From Hyaloperonospora brassicae (lineage: Eukaryota > Oomycota > Peronosporomycetes > Peronosporales > Peronosporaceae): 64,000 nucleotides of DNA. The notes beneath the pieces were generated by a model, which was given only the letters and a program-made list of their open reading frames with translations, ran no database searches and had not been told where the DNA came from. The position numbers and the translations under genes are program-made. The stretch lies in contig CANTFL010000017.1 of NCBI GenBank assembly GCA_947650285.1, forward strand, positions 172,874 through 236,873. Direction: 5' to 3'. Each line of letters opens with the position of its first letter. Positions within the stretch are counted from its first letter, which is position 1. Shown here in pieces: positions 1 to 12,751 of this stretch.

Positions 1-3000
1 AAGATCCGACTGTTCCTGTAGCAGACGGTCTTCCATCAACTGATTGTCTCGATCCCTCGTGGAAAAAAACCTTTCCAGCTCTTCGCACTTCTTCTTCAAT
101 ACGGCATTCCTCTCTTCAGACACAGACAACAACACTCGACTGCGCTCATCGAGCGTCTCATGCGCGGAGGACAGCTCACCAAGGCTTGTTCCACCGTTAG
201 CCACACGCTGCAAGGACTCTTCATAACTCTGCTTCATTTGCATCGTTTTCTCTCTCTCTTGTTCAAGATGGCGGACAAGATCGGTCTTTTCGACTCGCAG
301 TTTGGCAAGTTCTTGCTCCCTTCGCTGATCCTGCTTCTTTACATCAACTGCCATACCGAAGAGCGTTTTCAAAAGCGTCCGAGCCTCAGGCAACGACTGT
401 GTCATTTCAATCTTCGCGAGCGCATTGCCTCCATCAACCACCTGCACGTCGTCAGAAATCTCCGATATTTTCTCTTCCTTGTACTCCAGCTGGGCTTGAC
501 AAGCCTCGATCCGCTCTTCCAAGTCGAAGAGCAACTGCTCTTCTGCAGCAGTAAGTTGTTCTTCTTGTTCTTCGTTGTTCGGGCGGCTGTGCGGTGAGCT
601 TTGCGTAGACGGAGTTAGCACATTCAGGACGCTCGTTTGAGATGCAATCGAGTTCTTTACTTCCTTTTCAAGCTTATCTCGCTGAGCATAAAGTATTTCC
701 ATCTCCGCCACGACAGCCTCTCGTTCCTTCTGTAATTGCTCCAGCTTTTGCTGCTCCTCGGCACGCCGTTTCACCTCTTCGGACAACCATTTGGCATCGC
801 GGTCAGCTCGATTAGATACAACAGTCTTCTTCCGACCGTAAAGTGCGTTCATTTTCTTCGCCTCGGCTGTCAGTTGCTGCTGATGCTTCAGCTTTTGTTT
901 CGCAGCCGTGACTTCCTCCATCTTTCGCTTAAGTACTCGCTCCTGCGCGTCCTTCTGAGAACCCAAGCGCAAGATGTGCTGCTTATCACGCTGTTGGCTG
1001 CGCTTGAGGCTCATAATCTCGCGGCGCCGCTGTTTAGCCTCTTCTTCGTATCGCTTTCTCTCTTCCTGCATTTTCTTGACCAGATCCACCTTTTGCCGCT
1101 TCATGTTGCCAATCTCCGAGTTCAGTACACGTAGCTGCATTTCGTTCTTTTTCTTCTGGTTCATAAAACGGCTTATGTCATTTTGCTTCTTCCGTAGCGT
1201 ACGAAGTTCCTCTTCCTTCAGCTTTAGTTCTCGTGACAGCATTGCCAGTCGCCCATTCTCTCCTGACGTGTCACCTCCAGCTGCTGCCGTCATTTCAATC
1301 TGCTGGATCTCCTCCACGAGACGGTCACGGTTTACTTCGGCGTTAGACATCTCTTCCACCATCTGCGCCATCTTCTGTTCGTAAAAACTCCTCATCCGGT
1401 CAAAGTTTTCTTGGGCTTGGCGAATGTTTCGCACCAGCTGCTCTTTCAAGGAAATATCGTGAGCCAGGTCTTGGACTGACTCGCCAAGGTGACGTTGGCG
1501 TCGCTGGAACACGCGCATACGATCTACTTCCTCTTGCTTTTCCTCCTCGACTTCAATGCCGTCCGCTGAGCCATTACCGTCGTTATCGACTCCGCTTTCA
1601 TCACTGTCATCGCCGGTGCCATCGCCGCTATCACCTTCTTTCAGCTTATTCAGCAAAGCCGTTTCTCTCTCAATCTCTTTCTCCGCCCTTTCAAGAAGTT
1701 CATCACCACTGACCTTTGTATCGACGTCCGGCAGGGAGGGAAGGACGAATGCGCGAGCAGTTGATGATCGGACTCCACAACCCTTTCTGCTGCTCGTCGA
1801 TTCCGGATAATGCATCATGACATTGTCGCGGTCCCGCTCACTTGCGCGCAGTTTTTCTTGCAAGTCATAGATTGTTCGAAGCTGCTCTTTCAGGACATTA
1901 GACGTTGCCTCTTTCTCCTCTGGCAACATAGAGCTTCCACCCGCACTTTCTTCGACGCACAGCCTCAAGTAGTCGCGCTCTGCTTGCGCTGCGATCATCT
2001 CTTCCTTCAAATGATCCAATTGGGTTTTGCCACGCTTCAGCTCAGCTGTCAATCGAGCCACTTCGCTTTCAGCATTCTCAGCACGAGTTCGAAGGTTGCC
2101 GAATGAGTCAAAGTCATTCGTCATACCGATGAAGTCCGTCCCCACACGGTCCATTCTCAGCTCGTTTTCCGAAAGTCCTGGATTGCGCAGTCGATGCACT
2201 TCCATCTGCAGCATTTCTACCTGACGACGCAACTCGATGGTCATGGCTGATGCTTCGTCGCGGTTGACCACAGGCTTGTTCTGGATGTTCCTCGCCCGAT
2301 TTGCATACTTGAGCGCGTTTAGTGTCTCTTCGAAGTTCACATCGGCAGGACTCACACACGTAAGCATTAGCGTTCGGCTGTTGCCGCCCAGAGAATCTTG
2401 AAGCATGCGCGTCAACTTTGAGTCCCGGTACGGAACGTGCACCTTGCCTCGTTTTTTGTCATCTCCCAATGCGCTGATGACGTTTCCGAGTGCAAGAAGA
2501 CCCTTGTTGATGTCGATGCCTTCTTTCAGCCGCTTGCCCTCTGCTTGAGTTCTCTTTTGGCGCTCGGAGCCTGCGAGATCCACAAAATTGAAGTACGAGT
2601 TTCTCGTCTCGTAGTCGCCGTCTTCCATCGCCCTTCCATCAGCAGGATGGTCACCAATAGGAATGCGCTGCTCAATGGTAACAGTAAAAATAGCATGGGA
2701 GCGACTCGAGTGGGCGTTCATGAGTGTGCTGCCCGTCGTCCGACACAACGTGCCCCTCTCGAGCAACCTCATGCACTCATCAGCGTCCGTCACTTGGACT
2801 TCCGAAGCTCCTGTCACCTGCACTTCGCCATGCTCTGCTTCACGCAAACTGACCTTATTGACTCCTGTCGAGCCTCCCAGCGGTACGAGGAGGTCGTGGA
2901 TTTCCTCGCCATAAATCTCCAGAAACCGAATCTTAAGCGTGGCCTTGTAGCGCTCGTTCTCCTGCATCTTCACGTCCATTTGATCGAACATGTAGCTAAT

Positions 3001-3345
3001 CACTCGCGGAATGATGCCGTAATCCTCCGGTGGAATGTGCACCGCGCTGCCACTGCCCATAGTGTACGTCTTCCCCGAACCTGTTTGGCCATAGGCAAAA
3101 ATGGTGGAATTGTAGCCATCGAACGTCGCTCGGATCAGCGGGTCCACGCAGCACCAGATGTCGCGCTGCTGGGCGTATTTGCCGAACACGTAGTCGTACG
3201 TGAAGGCGCGGTTCTTGCCCATGACGATCTGCTTCTCCTCCTCCAGCACGGACACGCACTCGTCACAGCGCTCGACTTTCTCGCGGCCAATGAGCGGCCG
3301 GATGCGCACGGCCACACGCACAGAAGCCGCGTCGTCGTCTGCCAT
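1..3345 (-). CDS. Kinesin-4 family motor protein (KIF4/chromokinesin-like), C-terminus outside window
   Basis: The reverse frame is open from an ATG at 3345 to the window edge, giving 1115 residues of an N-terminal-motor kinesin. Visible motor motifs are the P-loop GQTGSGKT (residues 86-93), switch I NAHSSRSH (about 212) and switch II VDLAGSER (about 250). After the motor comes several hundred residues of charged coiled coil rich in K, E, R and Q. A stretch with many R/K-E pairs near residues 720-800 resembles the KIF4/KIF21/FRA1 coiled coil. Kinesin-4 proteins are plus-end motors that organise spindle midzones or cortical microtubules; which role applies cannot be told here. There is no intron in the visible part. 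The start is the first ATG, and the motor core begins about ten residues later. The family call is firm for kinesin and good for kinesin-4. Confidence 0.93.
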   Translation of the reverse strand, partial: MADDDAASVRVAVRIRPLIGREKVERCDECVSVLEEEKQIVMGKNRAFTYDYVFGKYAQQRDIWCCVDPLIRATFDGYNSTIFAYGQTGSGKTYTMGSGSAVHIPPEDYGIIPRVISYMFDQMDVKMQENERYKATLKIRFLEIYGEEIHDLLVPLGGSTGVNKVSLREAEHGEVQVTGASEVQVTDADECMRLLERGTLCRTTGSTLMNAHSSRSHAIFTVTIEQRIPIGDHPADGRAMEDGDYETRNSYFNFVDLAGSERQKRTQAEGKRLKEGIDINKGLLALGNVISALGDDKKRGKVHVPYRDSKLTRMLQDSLGGNSRTLMLTCVSPADVNFEETLNALKYANRARNIQNKPVVNRDEASAMTIELRRQVEMLQMEVHRLRNPGLSENELRMDRVGTDFIGMTNDFDSFGNLRTRAENAESEVARLTAELKRGKTQLDHLKEEMIAAQAERDYLRLCVEESAGGSSMLPEEKEATSNVLKEQLRTIYDLQEKLRASERDRDNVMMHYPESTSSRKGCGVRSSTARAFVLPSLPDVDTKVSGDELLERAEKEIERETALLNKLKEGDSGDGTGDDSDESGVDNDGNGSADGIEVEEEKQEEVDRMRVFQRRQRHLGESVQDLAHDISLKEQLVRNIRQAQENFDRMRSFYEQKMAQMVEEMSNAEVNRDRLVEEIQQIEMTAAAGGDTSGENGRLAMLSRELKLKEEELRTLRKKQNDISRFMNQKKKNEMQLRVLNSEIGNMKRQKVDLVKKMQEERKRYEEEAKQRRREIMSLKRSQQRDKQHILRLGSQKDAQERVLKRKMEEVTAAKQKLKHQQQLTAEAKKMNALYGRKKTVVSNRADRDAKWLSEEVKRRAEEQQKLEQLQKEREAVVAEMEILYAQRDKLEKEVKNSIASQTSVLNVLTPSTQSSPHSRPNNEEQEEQLTAAEEQLLFDLEERIEACQAQLEYKEEKISEISDDVQVVDGGNALAKIEMTQSLPEARTLLKTLFGMAVDVKKQDQRREQELAKLRVEKTDLVRHLEQEREKTMQMKQSYEESLQRVANGGTSLGELSSAHETLDERSRVLLSVSEERNAVLKKKCEELERFFSTRDRDNQLMEDRLLQEQSDL

Positions 3346-3599
3346 GCTGCGATGGGGGTGATACCTTTCGGGGCCTGCCCTCGAGCGCTTTTCAGAATGT
3401 GGCGGCGGTAGATGTTGCACTACTTTGTTATGTTGCGCGGAAATCGCGGGCGAGTTGTTGAACCACCAGAAAAAAGAAGACGACGAGGCATTCGGTTTTG
3501 ACAATGCATTCATTGGTCGCTTGGATTCGTTCGCCTTACACGAGTCAGCGACACTAGACACGCGACGACATCCTATACTGCCACCAAACGCTGTCTCGT

Positions 3600-5216
3600 C
3601 TAGTCTTTGTCGTTGCCAAACAGGCTGTCGAAGAATCCCATGATACCACCGCCGCTTGACTCCTCGGAACCGCCATCAACGAGGTCGTCGAAAGTGCCGT
3701 CATTGCCCAAGTCACTGTCCCCGCCACCACCGTAAATATCGCTGTCGTTCGCGTCCCAATCATCTCGTGTATCTCCCGAACCGACACTCTCTTCACGATC
3801 GACAACAGGTTCTGCACCAGCAGCCTCGTCGGCTGCACCTGCGTTGGCGCCTTGATCGCCGTCGCCGCCGCCGCCGCCCATCATAAACGGGAACATCATG
3901 CCGCCTGGCCCATTGCGAGGAATTCGAGCTGCCATTGCCCCAACCACACGTTCGAATGGCAAACTCTGCAAATAGATCTTACCGGGCCCAGTGAGGGTCG
4001 TCACAAACAACCCTTCGCCGCCGAACAGTACATTCTTCGCTCCTTTCATCATTGTGATATCGTAGTGCACGCTGGGCTCGAACGCGACAAGACAGCCACT
4101 TGAAATACGGAGCACTTCACCAGGCTGCAGATCGCGCGTGATCAAAGTCCCTGAGGCGCGGACAAGCACATCGCCGTTACCTGTAAGCCTCTGCAAAACA
4201 AACCCTTCTCCGCCAAAAAAGCCGACACCAAACTTCTTGGTAAACTCCTGTACAACATTCACGTGTCATCACGCCTCTTTGCTTTGCATGGTAACCGCAA
4301 TGAACTACGTACCATTTCAATGTTGACCGTGTCGGAGCCACACAGAAATGCCCCTTTTTGGCAGATGATGGACCCGCCAAGGAAGTCACTCAGGCGTAGA
4401 TGCACAATCTTACTAGGGAAACTGGTGCCGAGAGCTACCTTGCCTTTTTCACTGCCATGGTATGTAAATCGAGAGACGAAGAAGTTTTCTCCAGTCATCA
4501 ATCTGCAAAGCGTCACAAGAAAGTCAACGTTACTAGAGTTTCAATGAAAAGCAGGCATGACAGGGACGACACACACACACACACCGCTTCACGCCTTCAC
4601 CCAGACCTCCAGCAGTAGTCGTCTCCATACTCACACCATCGGTCATGTATATCATGGCACCTGTTTCCGCGCGAAGACATTGCTCGGGCTCGAGCTCAAT
4701 CTACGACATCCACACCAGTTACTTTGTGTTTGCAGAGCAAGACCCTGCAATCAGAACGGACTTGAGCTTACGTGCACCACTTGCGAGTCATGACCTTCGA
4801 TGGACATGGCCGCATCGAAATCAATCGGGATATAGAGTTCGTTCCCTGTGCTCTCATGGTGCGGCACCGTGGCCGTACGTGGCTCTTCGCTCTTCTCCTC
4901 TCTGGATCCGGGCTTTGCTTCATCTGAATTCTGCGAGCGTACACCAGGCAGATGACGAACAGTCTTGCGCAGTTCTTTGTTGAAGTACACCACATCTCCT
5001 GCAGAGCCAGCAACGTGCACAGATTTTCAATCAGTCTGGATGGACTTCCTATGAGAGGAGATTGAGATCACGCTTCGCACCGTTTCTGCGTGTGATGGCC
5101 TCCCATCCATCTGGCAGCGCAGAAGAGGAGCACGCTCTGGCAAGTAGCAGGCGCGCGGAACGGACAGCGGTCGCGACTTTCGGTGCGTAGGGGCGCAGCA
5201 GCACGCGATGCAGCAT
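3600..5216 (-). CDS. WW domain-AIM24 (TIGR00266/DUF124) mitochondrial protein
   Basis: Five exons on the reverse strand: 5216-5081, 4998-4772, 4700-4585, 4502-4313 and 4247-3600. Together they encode 438 residues in one frame with GT-AG introns of 65-82 nt. The N-terminus (MLHRVLLRPY...) is rich in Arg and Ala with no acid, as expected for a mitochondrial presequence. Residues 34-63 read as a WW domain (LPDGW, then YFN, then P63), but the second Trp position is Arg60. The remainder is the AIM24 beta-roll, with blocks such as IEGHDSQVV, ICQKGAFLCGSD and FGVGFFGGEGFVLQRLTG. Yeast AIM24 is a mitochondrial inner-membrane protein linked to MICOS. The C-terminal 80 residues are Gly/Asp/Ser-rich. 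The last intron-free exon holds half the protein. An upstream in-frame ATG at 5279 is less likely because it would precede the presequence. One intron begins with a (GT)n run. Confidence 0.88.
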
Positions 5217-7452
<2,236 letters not shown>

Positions 7453-8228
7453 GTGTTGCGACCTCACTGATCGCGTGCGTAGCTTAGCTATCTAGACTTG
7501 AAGAGGTTAGTGGCTTGGCGTCTACAGAACCGAGATCTAATTACCTTGCTTAACATGCTGCTTTTTGAAATTATACATTTCCGTCGCTACGCGCCTTTTG
7601 TTGTTGTACGTACGCGTTCCTCCCAAACTCTGGTCGAACACTTGCGCTCCACATCACGAAGTGCCACGTGTTCGTGCAAAAAAAGGGGTCCACAGCAAGT
7701 GCACATTTTCCCCGTCAAAGTTGATTCGCTCGATGTATGTTGTTGCAGTTTACATGGACGGATGATATCTGACCGGATAGTGGCAATGGCCGACTTTTGA
7801 TGGGCTTCAGGATGCACCACTTCCCTCGCACAAGACGCGCGCGGTCGAATAAAGCACACGTTCGGCATACACTGTCGATCACGCAGTACAGTGTAACACA
7901 ATAATATTCCACTCGAATGCCCAGGCTGAAATGCAAGCGCAGGCTATTTGCACCCCCCACCACCCGCGTACGGACAATTCGCCCGACGACTGCGTTCGCA
8001 CAGCAAGACGCATGACAGCTTTGCCGCTCGTCTTCTCGTAACAGCTATGTTAACCACAAACAGGCAACTGCGCTGGTTGCCAAAACACCCAGCGCGCCTT
8101 CCACAATGCGTCCCTCTCCATCTTGTCCTATGCCGAGCCGCGACTACGTGACAATCTGTGGCTTCGGTCGTTTTGCAGGATTACGTCCGGGGATCTGCAA
8201 CAAACCGCAACAAACCAACAGCATAAGT
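7453..8228. other. Intergenic region, no gene seen
   Basis: This is the tail-to-tail space between beta-tubulin (+) and the SOSS-B-like gene (-). It should contain both 3' untranslated regions. No open frame here looks coding. Confidence 0.6.
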
Positions 8229-8678
8229 TCAGCAACAAGTGAGCGCGACGTCCATGACGCTATCGTCAATGCTGCTGCTGCACCCGACGCTACTGACCAG
8301 GACGTCGGGGTCTTTCGGGTCCTTGACCCATGTTATGTTGCTGACGTTGACGCTCTCCTTGAAGAGCAGCAGGAACTCGCCCACGCGCTCCACTTTGCCG
8401 CCCCATAAGTAAATGCGACTGCTCTTGAGCACCACTTGCGTACCCGACAGACACAAAATGTCGCCCAAATGCACCTGCAGCGCCGTCGTCTTGGGCAGCA
8501 CGAGACTCACACAGCCCGAGTCGTCTCCGACCAGTAGCGTCGCGTTGTTGCTGACGTTTCCCTCTTCTTTGGCGTTGCTGTCCATCACGATCACCTTCAC
8601 GTGCACCTCCTTATTGCACAGCGCAGGACTCAGCTCCTTCACCCGCGTCAGCGCCTTCTTGCTGCTGCGACTCGCCAT
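8229..8678 (-). CDS. Single-stranded DNA-binding OB-fold protein, SOSS-B/NABP-like
   Basis: A 149-residue intronless frame encodes a small OB-fold protein. The order of elements matches hSSB1/NABP (SOSS complex subunit B): VKELSPAL near the N-terminus, a middle strand LLVGDDSGCVSLVL, then HLGDILCLSG, then KVERVGEFLLLF followed by an NVSNITW tail. In animals these proteins bind single-stranded DNA in the SOSS complex during double-strand break repair and also work with Integrator. The C-terminal tail after the OB fold is short (about 35 residues) and less conserved. The family is recognised from this pattern rather than long identity, so another RPA-type OB protein remains possible. Confidence 0.78.
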   Translation of the reverse strand: MASRSSKKALTRVKELSPALCNKEVHVKVIVMDSNAKEEGNVSNNATLLVGDDSGCVSLVLPKTTALQVHLGDILCLSGTQVVLKSSRIYLWGGKVERVGEFLLLFKESVNVSNITWVKDPKDPDVLVSSVGCSSSIDDSVMDVALTCC

Positions 8679-10544
8679 TGGCGGCTGTATAAGTTTATAG
8701 AGAGAACCGTGGTGAGGGTTTCACGGCGCCTCTTATTAGTCATAAAACCGGTTCTACGGTTGACCGCGATCCCAGATCCCAAATTTGCCAAAGTACGTTG
8801 GCTAAACTCTCCGACAACATTTTAGCTGCCGTGAATTGTCACGTAACGCACTACGTTTGCAATGGCAACTGCACCGCCTATCGGCGTCTCTCTTATCAAT
8901 CGGTATAAAGCGTACATTGTCGAGTGTCACCTCGATTGTCGAGCGGTATTCGACTTCGACCTGGTTTCACTTCGAACGAGCGGTATCTGGTCTACGCGAT
9001 GCAAGTCTCAGTTCTGATTTCGTATGCGCCGAAGTGGTGAAGATCACGCTCTGCAGCTGCTGCTGGCATTGAAGTATCCACTGTCAGCTGACGACGATAG
9101 CCCATTTCTTTGCTGGTCCGTGAAGAACCGCCATTCATTATTGCTATGGTGCAGAGGCAACGACGGAGGAGGTACAACAGAGGTGGGAGAACCAGTAGCG
9201 ATGGCGCATTGACATCCTGGCATGGCCATTGGCGTCGCCAGAGGCGGGGCAAGAGCTGGGCAAACTCAGCACATCGCATCGTGTCGTTGACTTTGGTTGA
9301 TGACAAGGAAAGTCCTGGAGATGGCTTTTATGCTACCACCGATCAGATTGAGTCAACGGGCAAGCGGCTGTGCGAGGGCCATTGCCTCTCGACAGGGACA
9401 TACTGAAAGACCAAACTTTTACACGGTCCCAATCACAGTACCATCGTTGCTCCTTGACATGACCATATTGCGAGTGACAGAGGTCTGCTTTACATGGTGC
9501 TAGCTCCTTCAATTCACACTGTTTGTCGTGTCGTGTCGCTGCGTCGGCGTCTTTACACCGTCTCGCATCATCTTGCCGATCCTGCAGGCTGTTCGTGCTG
9601 GCAATCGCCGAAGTCTCGACGATGTTCAACTCGGCACAAACGCACGCGACAATCTTCTTCCTCGTTCTTTGCTTGCAACGGATAAGAACCCATCATCGAC
9701 GGAGCGATTGGCACACGCTAGACACGTGTTGTTCGTCGGGCGTGCCGAGCTCTTCCATGTTCGATCAGTGGTCTATTTACGGCGCTCTGTGCTAGAATCG
9801 TGCAGCACTTGAGAACGACGTATCGGCAAATGGGTATCGTCAGACCGACTTCATACTCAGACTCGAGCAGCCAAGTCTCGTCGTTCGAGCAACATTTGTT
9901 TACCATCACACACACGGAGAATCAGTCGAACTGACATGCGATGCAGATGTCGACCAAGTGCGCTTTCCCGGGTAACAAAACTACAGCGTTCGGTCGGGTA
10001 ATTGTCAAACAAGGGCTGCGACTTGGGTCGAAACGCAAAAACGAAGGACTGATTGGTGCGTAGCTTGCCGGGTCGTTGCTAACCTGCGACTTCCTCACTA
10101 CTCGCGTCGCGTTCGACCCTAGCACGCTCTTTCTGGGAACAAAAACCACAACATCAAATGCAGCGACAGATGGTCCAGCAGATTAGTGCGTAGCAAGACA
10201 GGACTCGCACTACTCCGCAGCTTCATGCCGTTGTGAATTACAAGCGGAGTGTGCGAAAGCGCATGGTAGAGCACAAAAGCGATTCACGACATCCCGCTAC
10301 CTCGCCAACTTGTCAGTTACATCTGACATGGGCACGTCCGAAGGGAGCAAACTACCCACCCACCCACTTTCTCCAATTAAACCCGCTTTGACCACGGGAT
10401 AATTGACAAAAGACCCACTCTGTCCTCCGTCGACTCTTTTTTTGTTTTCGTACCAAAAAAAGAGGTCAGTCGCTCGGACCAAACTGTGCAGCGGACTATT
10501 TGACACGTCTCACCTTTTCCAGCGCGTGACGCCAGTCGTCCGTC
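8679..10544. other. 1.9-kb intergenic region without a supported gene
   Basis: No frame here has a recognisable domain. A stop-free stretch on the + strand around 9780-9985 has protein-like composition but no start, no splice context and no family match. It may be a decayed gene. The last 150 bp should hold the promoter of the threonine dehydratase gene. Confidence 0.5.
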
Positions 10545-12167
10545 ATGCTCCGCCGCCCGCCCGTGTCGCGCGTAGACGCCGCCGTGCGCCGCCTGTGCAC
10601 GACGCAACTGCTGCCGAACTACCGCCGCATGATCCTCGAGTCGCGCGTGTACGACGTGGCCGACCAGACGCCGCTGCAGGAGGCGCCGGCACTGTCCCAC
10701 GCGCTGCAGAACCGCGTGCTGCTCAAGCGCGAAGACCTGCAGCCGGTCTTCAGCTTCAAGATCCGCGGCGCGTACAACAAGATGGCCAGTCTGACGGACG
10801 CCGAGAAGGCCGCGGGCTGCGTGTGCTGCTCGGCCGGGAACCACGCACAGGGCGTGGCGCTGTCGTCGCGCAAGCTCGGGATCCGCGCCAAGGTCGTGAT
10901 GCCGCTGGCCACGCCGGACATTAAGGTGAACGCCGTGCGTCTCCACGGAGGCGACGCGGTGGACATTGTGCTTCATGGCAAGACGTTCGACGACGCTGCT
11001 GCAGAAGCTCGGCGGTTGGTGCAGGAGGAGCACCTCACGTTGATTTTGCCGTTTGATGACCCGCACGTGATTGCAGGCCAAGGAACAGTAGGGCTCGAGA
11101 TCTTGCAGCAGACCAGTGGATCCGGCGAGAAGCTGGACGCTATTTTCGTCCCGTCTGGCGGCGGCGGGATGCTCGCGGGGATTGCTGCGTGGGTCAAGCA
11201 GATCCGACCGAGTGTCAAGGTCATTGGTGTCGAGGCAGCTGATGCAGCGGGCATGACAGCGTCGCTGGCAGCTGGAAAGGTGGTAGAGCTCGACCGCGTT
11301 GGGCTGTTTGCGGACGGCGCGGCGGTGAAACGTGTGGGGTCCGAGACGTTTCGAGTGTGTGCCGAGTACGTTGACGAGATGGTGACGGTGTCCACTGACG
11401 AGATCTGCGCTGCGATAAAAGCAGGGTTCAACGACACGCGCGCGATCCTCGAGCCAGCAGGTGTGCTGGCAATTGCCGGTATGACGCAGTATGTCAAGAC
11501 GCGCGGACTGTCGGGCTGTCAGTTCGTTGCTGTCACATCTGGAGCAAACATGGACTTTGCTCGGTTGCGGTTCGTGTCCGAGCGTGCAGACTCGCAGGAG
11601 CGACTGCTGGCCGTGGAGATTGACGAGACGCCTGGTGCCTTTTTGCGCCTCAACCGCCGTTTGGACGCCGCGGGTGTCCGTATCACTGAGTTCAGCTACC
11701 GCTACGATGACGCGCGAAAAGCACGAGTGCATCTGTCGTTCCACTCGCCAACTTTGGAACACGCAACTGCTGCGGTTCGTGAGCTGCGGGGGGACGAGTC
11801 GCCGTCGGGCCACGCACAGGGTGGTGCTTACCAGGTGCTCGATCTGTCGGATAACGAGCTGGCTAAGGTCCACACGCGATACTTGGCTGGCGGTCGCGCT
11901 CGTGGTAATGTGCGAGACGAGCTGCTGTATCGCTTTGAGTTTCCCGACCGCCCACGGGCTCTCGCCACGTTCCTAGAGGCGCTGCAGAGCACGTGGAACA
12001 TTAGTCTATTCCACTATCGCAACCACGGCGCGGACGTTGGCCGCGTACTTGTGGGCTTCCAAGTGGCTGCGAAGGACCACGAGCGCTTTCGAGTGTTCTT
12101 GAACCAGTTGGCATACGTTTTTCACGAGGAAACAGACAACCAAATGTACCAAGAGCTATTGCTTTGA
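10545..12167 (+). CDS. ilvA: Threonine dehydratase (threonine ammonia-lyase), biosynthetic type
   Basis: This 540-residue intronless gene encodes the PLP enzyme that deaminates threonine to 2-oxobutanoate, the first step of isoleucine synthesis. The PLP lysine lies in FSFKIRGAYN (Lys72), the Asn of the CCSAGNHAQG loop follows, and the phosphate-binding Gly loop is PSGGGGMLAG. Two C-terminal ACT-like regulatory modules can be seen, one beginning near residue 346 (LLAVEIDETPGAFLRL) and one near 455 (RFEFPDRPRALATFLEAL). This is the arrangement of isoleucine-feedback-inhibited biosynthetic enzymes, not of the short catabolic TdcB type. The Arg-rich N-terminus (MLRRPPVSRVDAAVRRL) suggests mitochondrial import. 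The next gene is transcribed toward it. Confidence 0.96.
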   Translation: MLRRPPVSRVDAAVRRLCTTQLLPNYRRMILESRVYDVADQTPLQEAPALSHALQNRVLLKREDLQPVFSFKIRGAYNKMASLTDAEKAAGCVCCSAGNHAQGVALSSRKLGIRAKVVMPLATPDIKVNAVRLHGGDAVDIVLHGKTFDDAAAEARRLVQEEHLTLILPFDDPHVIAGQGTVGLEILQQTSGSGEKLDAIFVPSGGGGMLAGIAAWVKQIRPSVKVIGVEAADAAGMTASLAAGKVVELDRVGLFADGAAVKRVGSETFRVCAEYVDEMVTVSTDEICAAIKAGFNDTRAILEPAGVLAIAGMTQYVKTRGLSGCQFVAVTSGANMDFARLRFVSERADSQERLLAVEIDETPGAFLRLNRRLDAAGVRITEFSYRYDDARKARVHLSFHSPTLEHATAAVRELRGDESPSGHAQGGAYQVLDLSDNELAKVHTRYLAGGRARGNVRDELLYRFEFPDRPRALATFLEALQSTWNISLFHYRNHGADVGRVLVGFQVAAKDHERFRVFLNQLAYVFHEETDNQMYQELLL

Positions 12168-12751
12168 GCGAGGACGCGAGGCGCTTGCATAGAGATGTTG
12201 TACGTTATCGAGCGACGCGGCCGTAGACTTTGGTCTTCGACCGACCATGTTTGCAGGACGCGCGGGCAGAGATCACAGCGTGCACGAAGAACGAGCCTGG
12301 AAACTGGACTGTTGACGGGGCAGTGTTGTTGGTCCGAGTCGCAATACGACCGAGAGAAGTTGTAAGGAGAAGCCCAAGCTAGTTATGGTAGATATGTGCA
12401 ATGTTACGGCGAAGGTGGGTTCTTTGTCATTGCGCGATAGGATTGATGCAATTAGTCAGTTCCGTCTGAGCTCAGCTTTGTACACTTCGATTGCTCGGTA
12501 GGTGGTGACAGCCTCAGTCGAACTACTGGAGGCAAAGGCTGCATCGATTTGGAAGGCTACAACACGATTGAATCCCACTGGAAGTGCTAGCTAACTTGTT
12601 GCTGGAACTGCGAACAACTGATGCGAGAAGTTCATCTGACTATGACTGACCACGACTACTAGCTCTGACCACTGGACGCACGAAGAGATGCAAGGAATAC
12701 AGCCACTGCAAAAGAAGCAAACAGAAGGCAAACGTCTGCAAACTTAGCTCT
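12168..12751. other. Tail-to-tail intergenic region, no gene seen
   Basis: This space lies between the 3' ends of ilvA (+) and the eIF4B-like gene (-). No coding-like frame or repeat was seen. Confidence 0.6.

Noticed and set aside
4571..4584. (CA)n run as a regulatory Z-DNA site
   Set aside because: It lies at the 5' end of an intron of the AIM24-like gene and is explained as a simple repeat that includes the donor.
10377..11873. 498-residue reverse open frame opposite ilvA
   Set aside because: It mirrors the ilvA frame and has His/Arg/Leu-rich composition typical of antisense frames of GC-rich genes.
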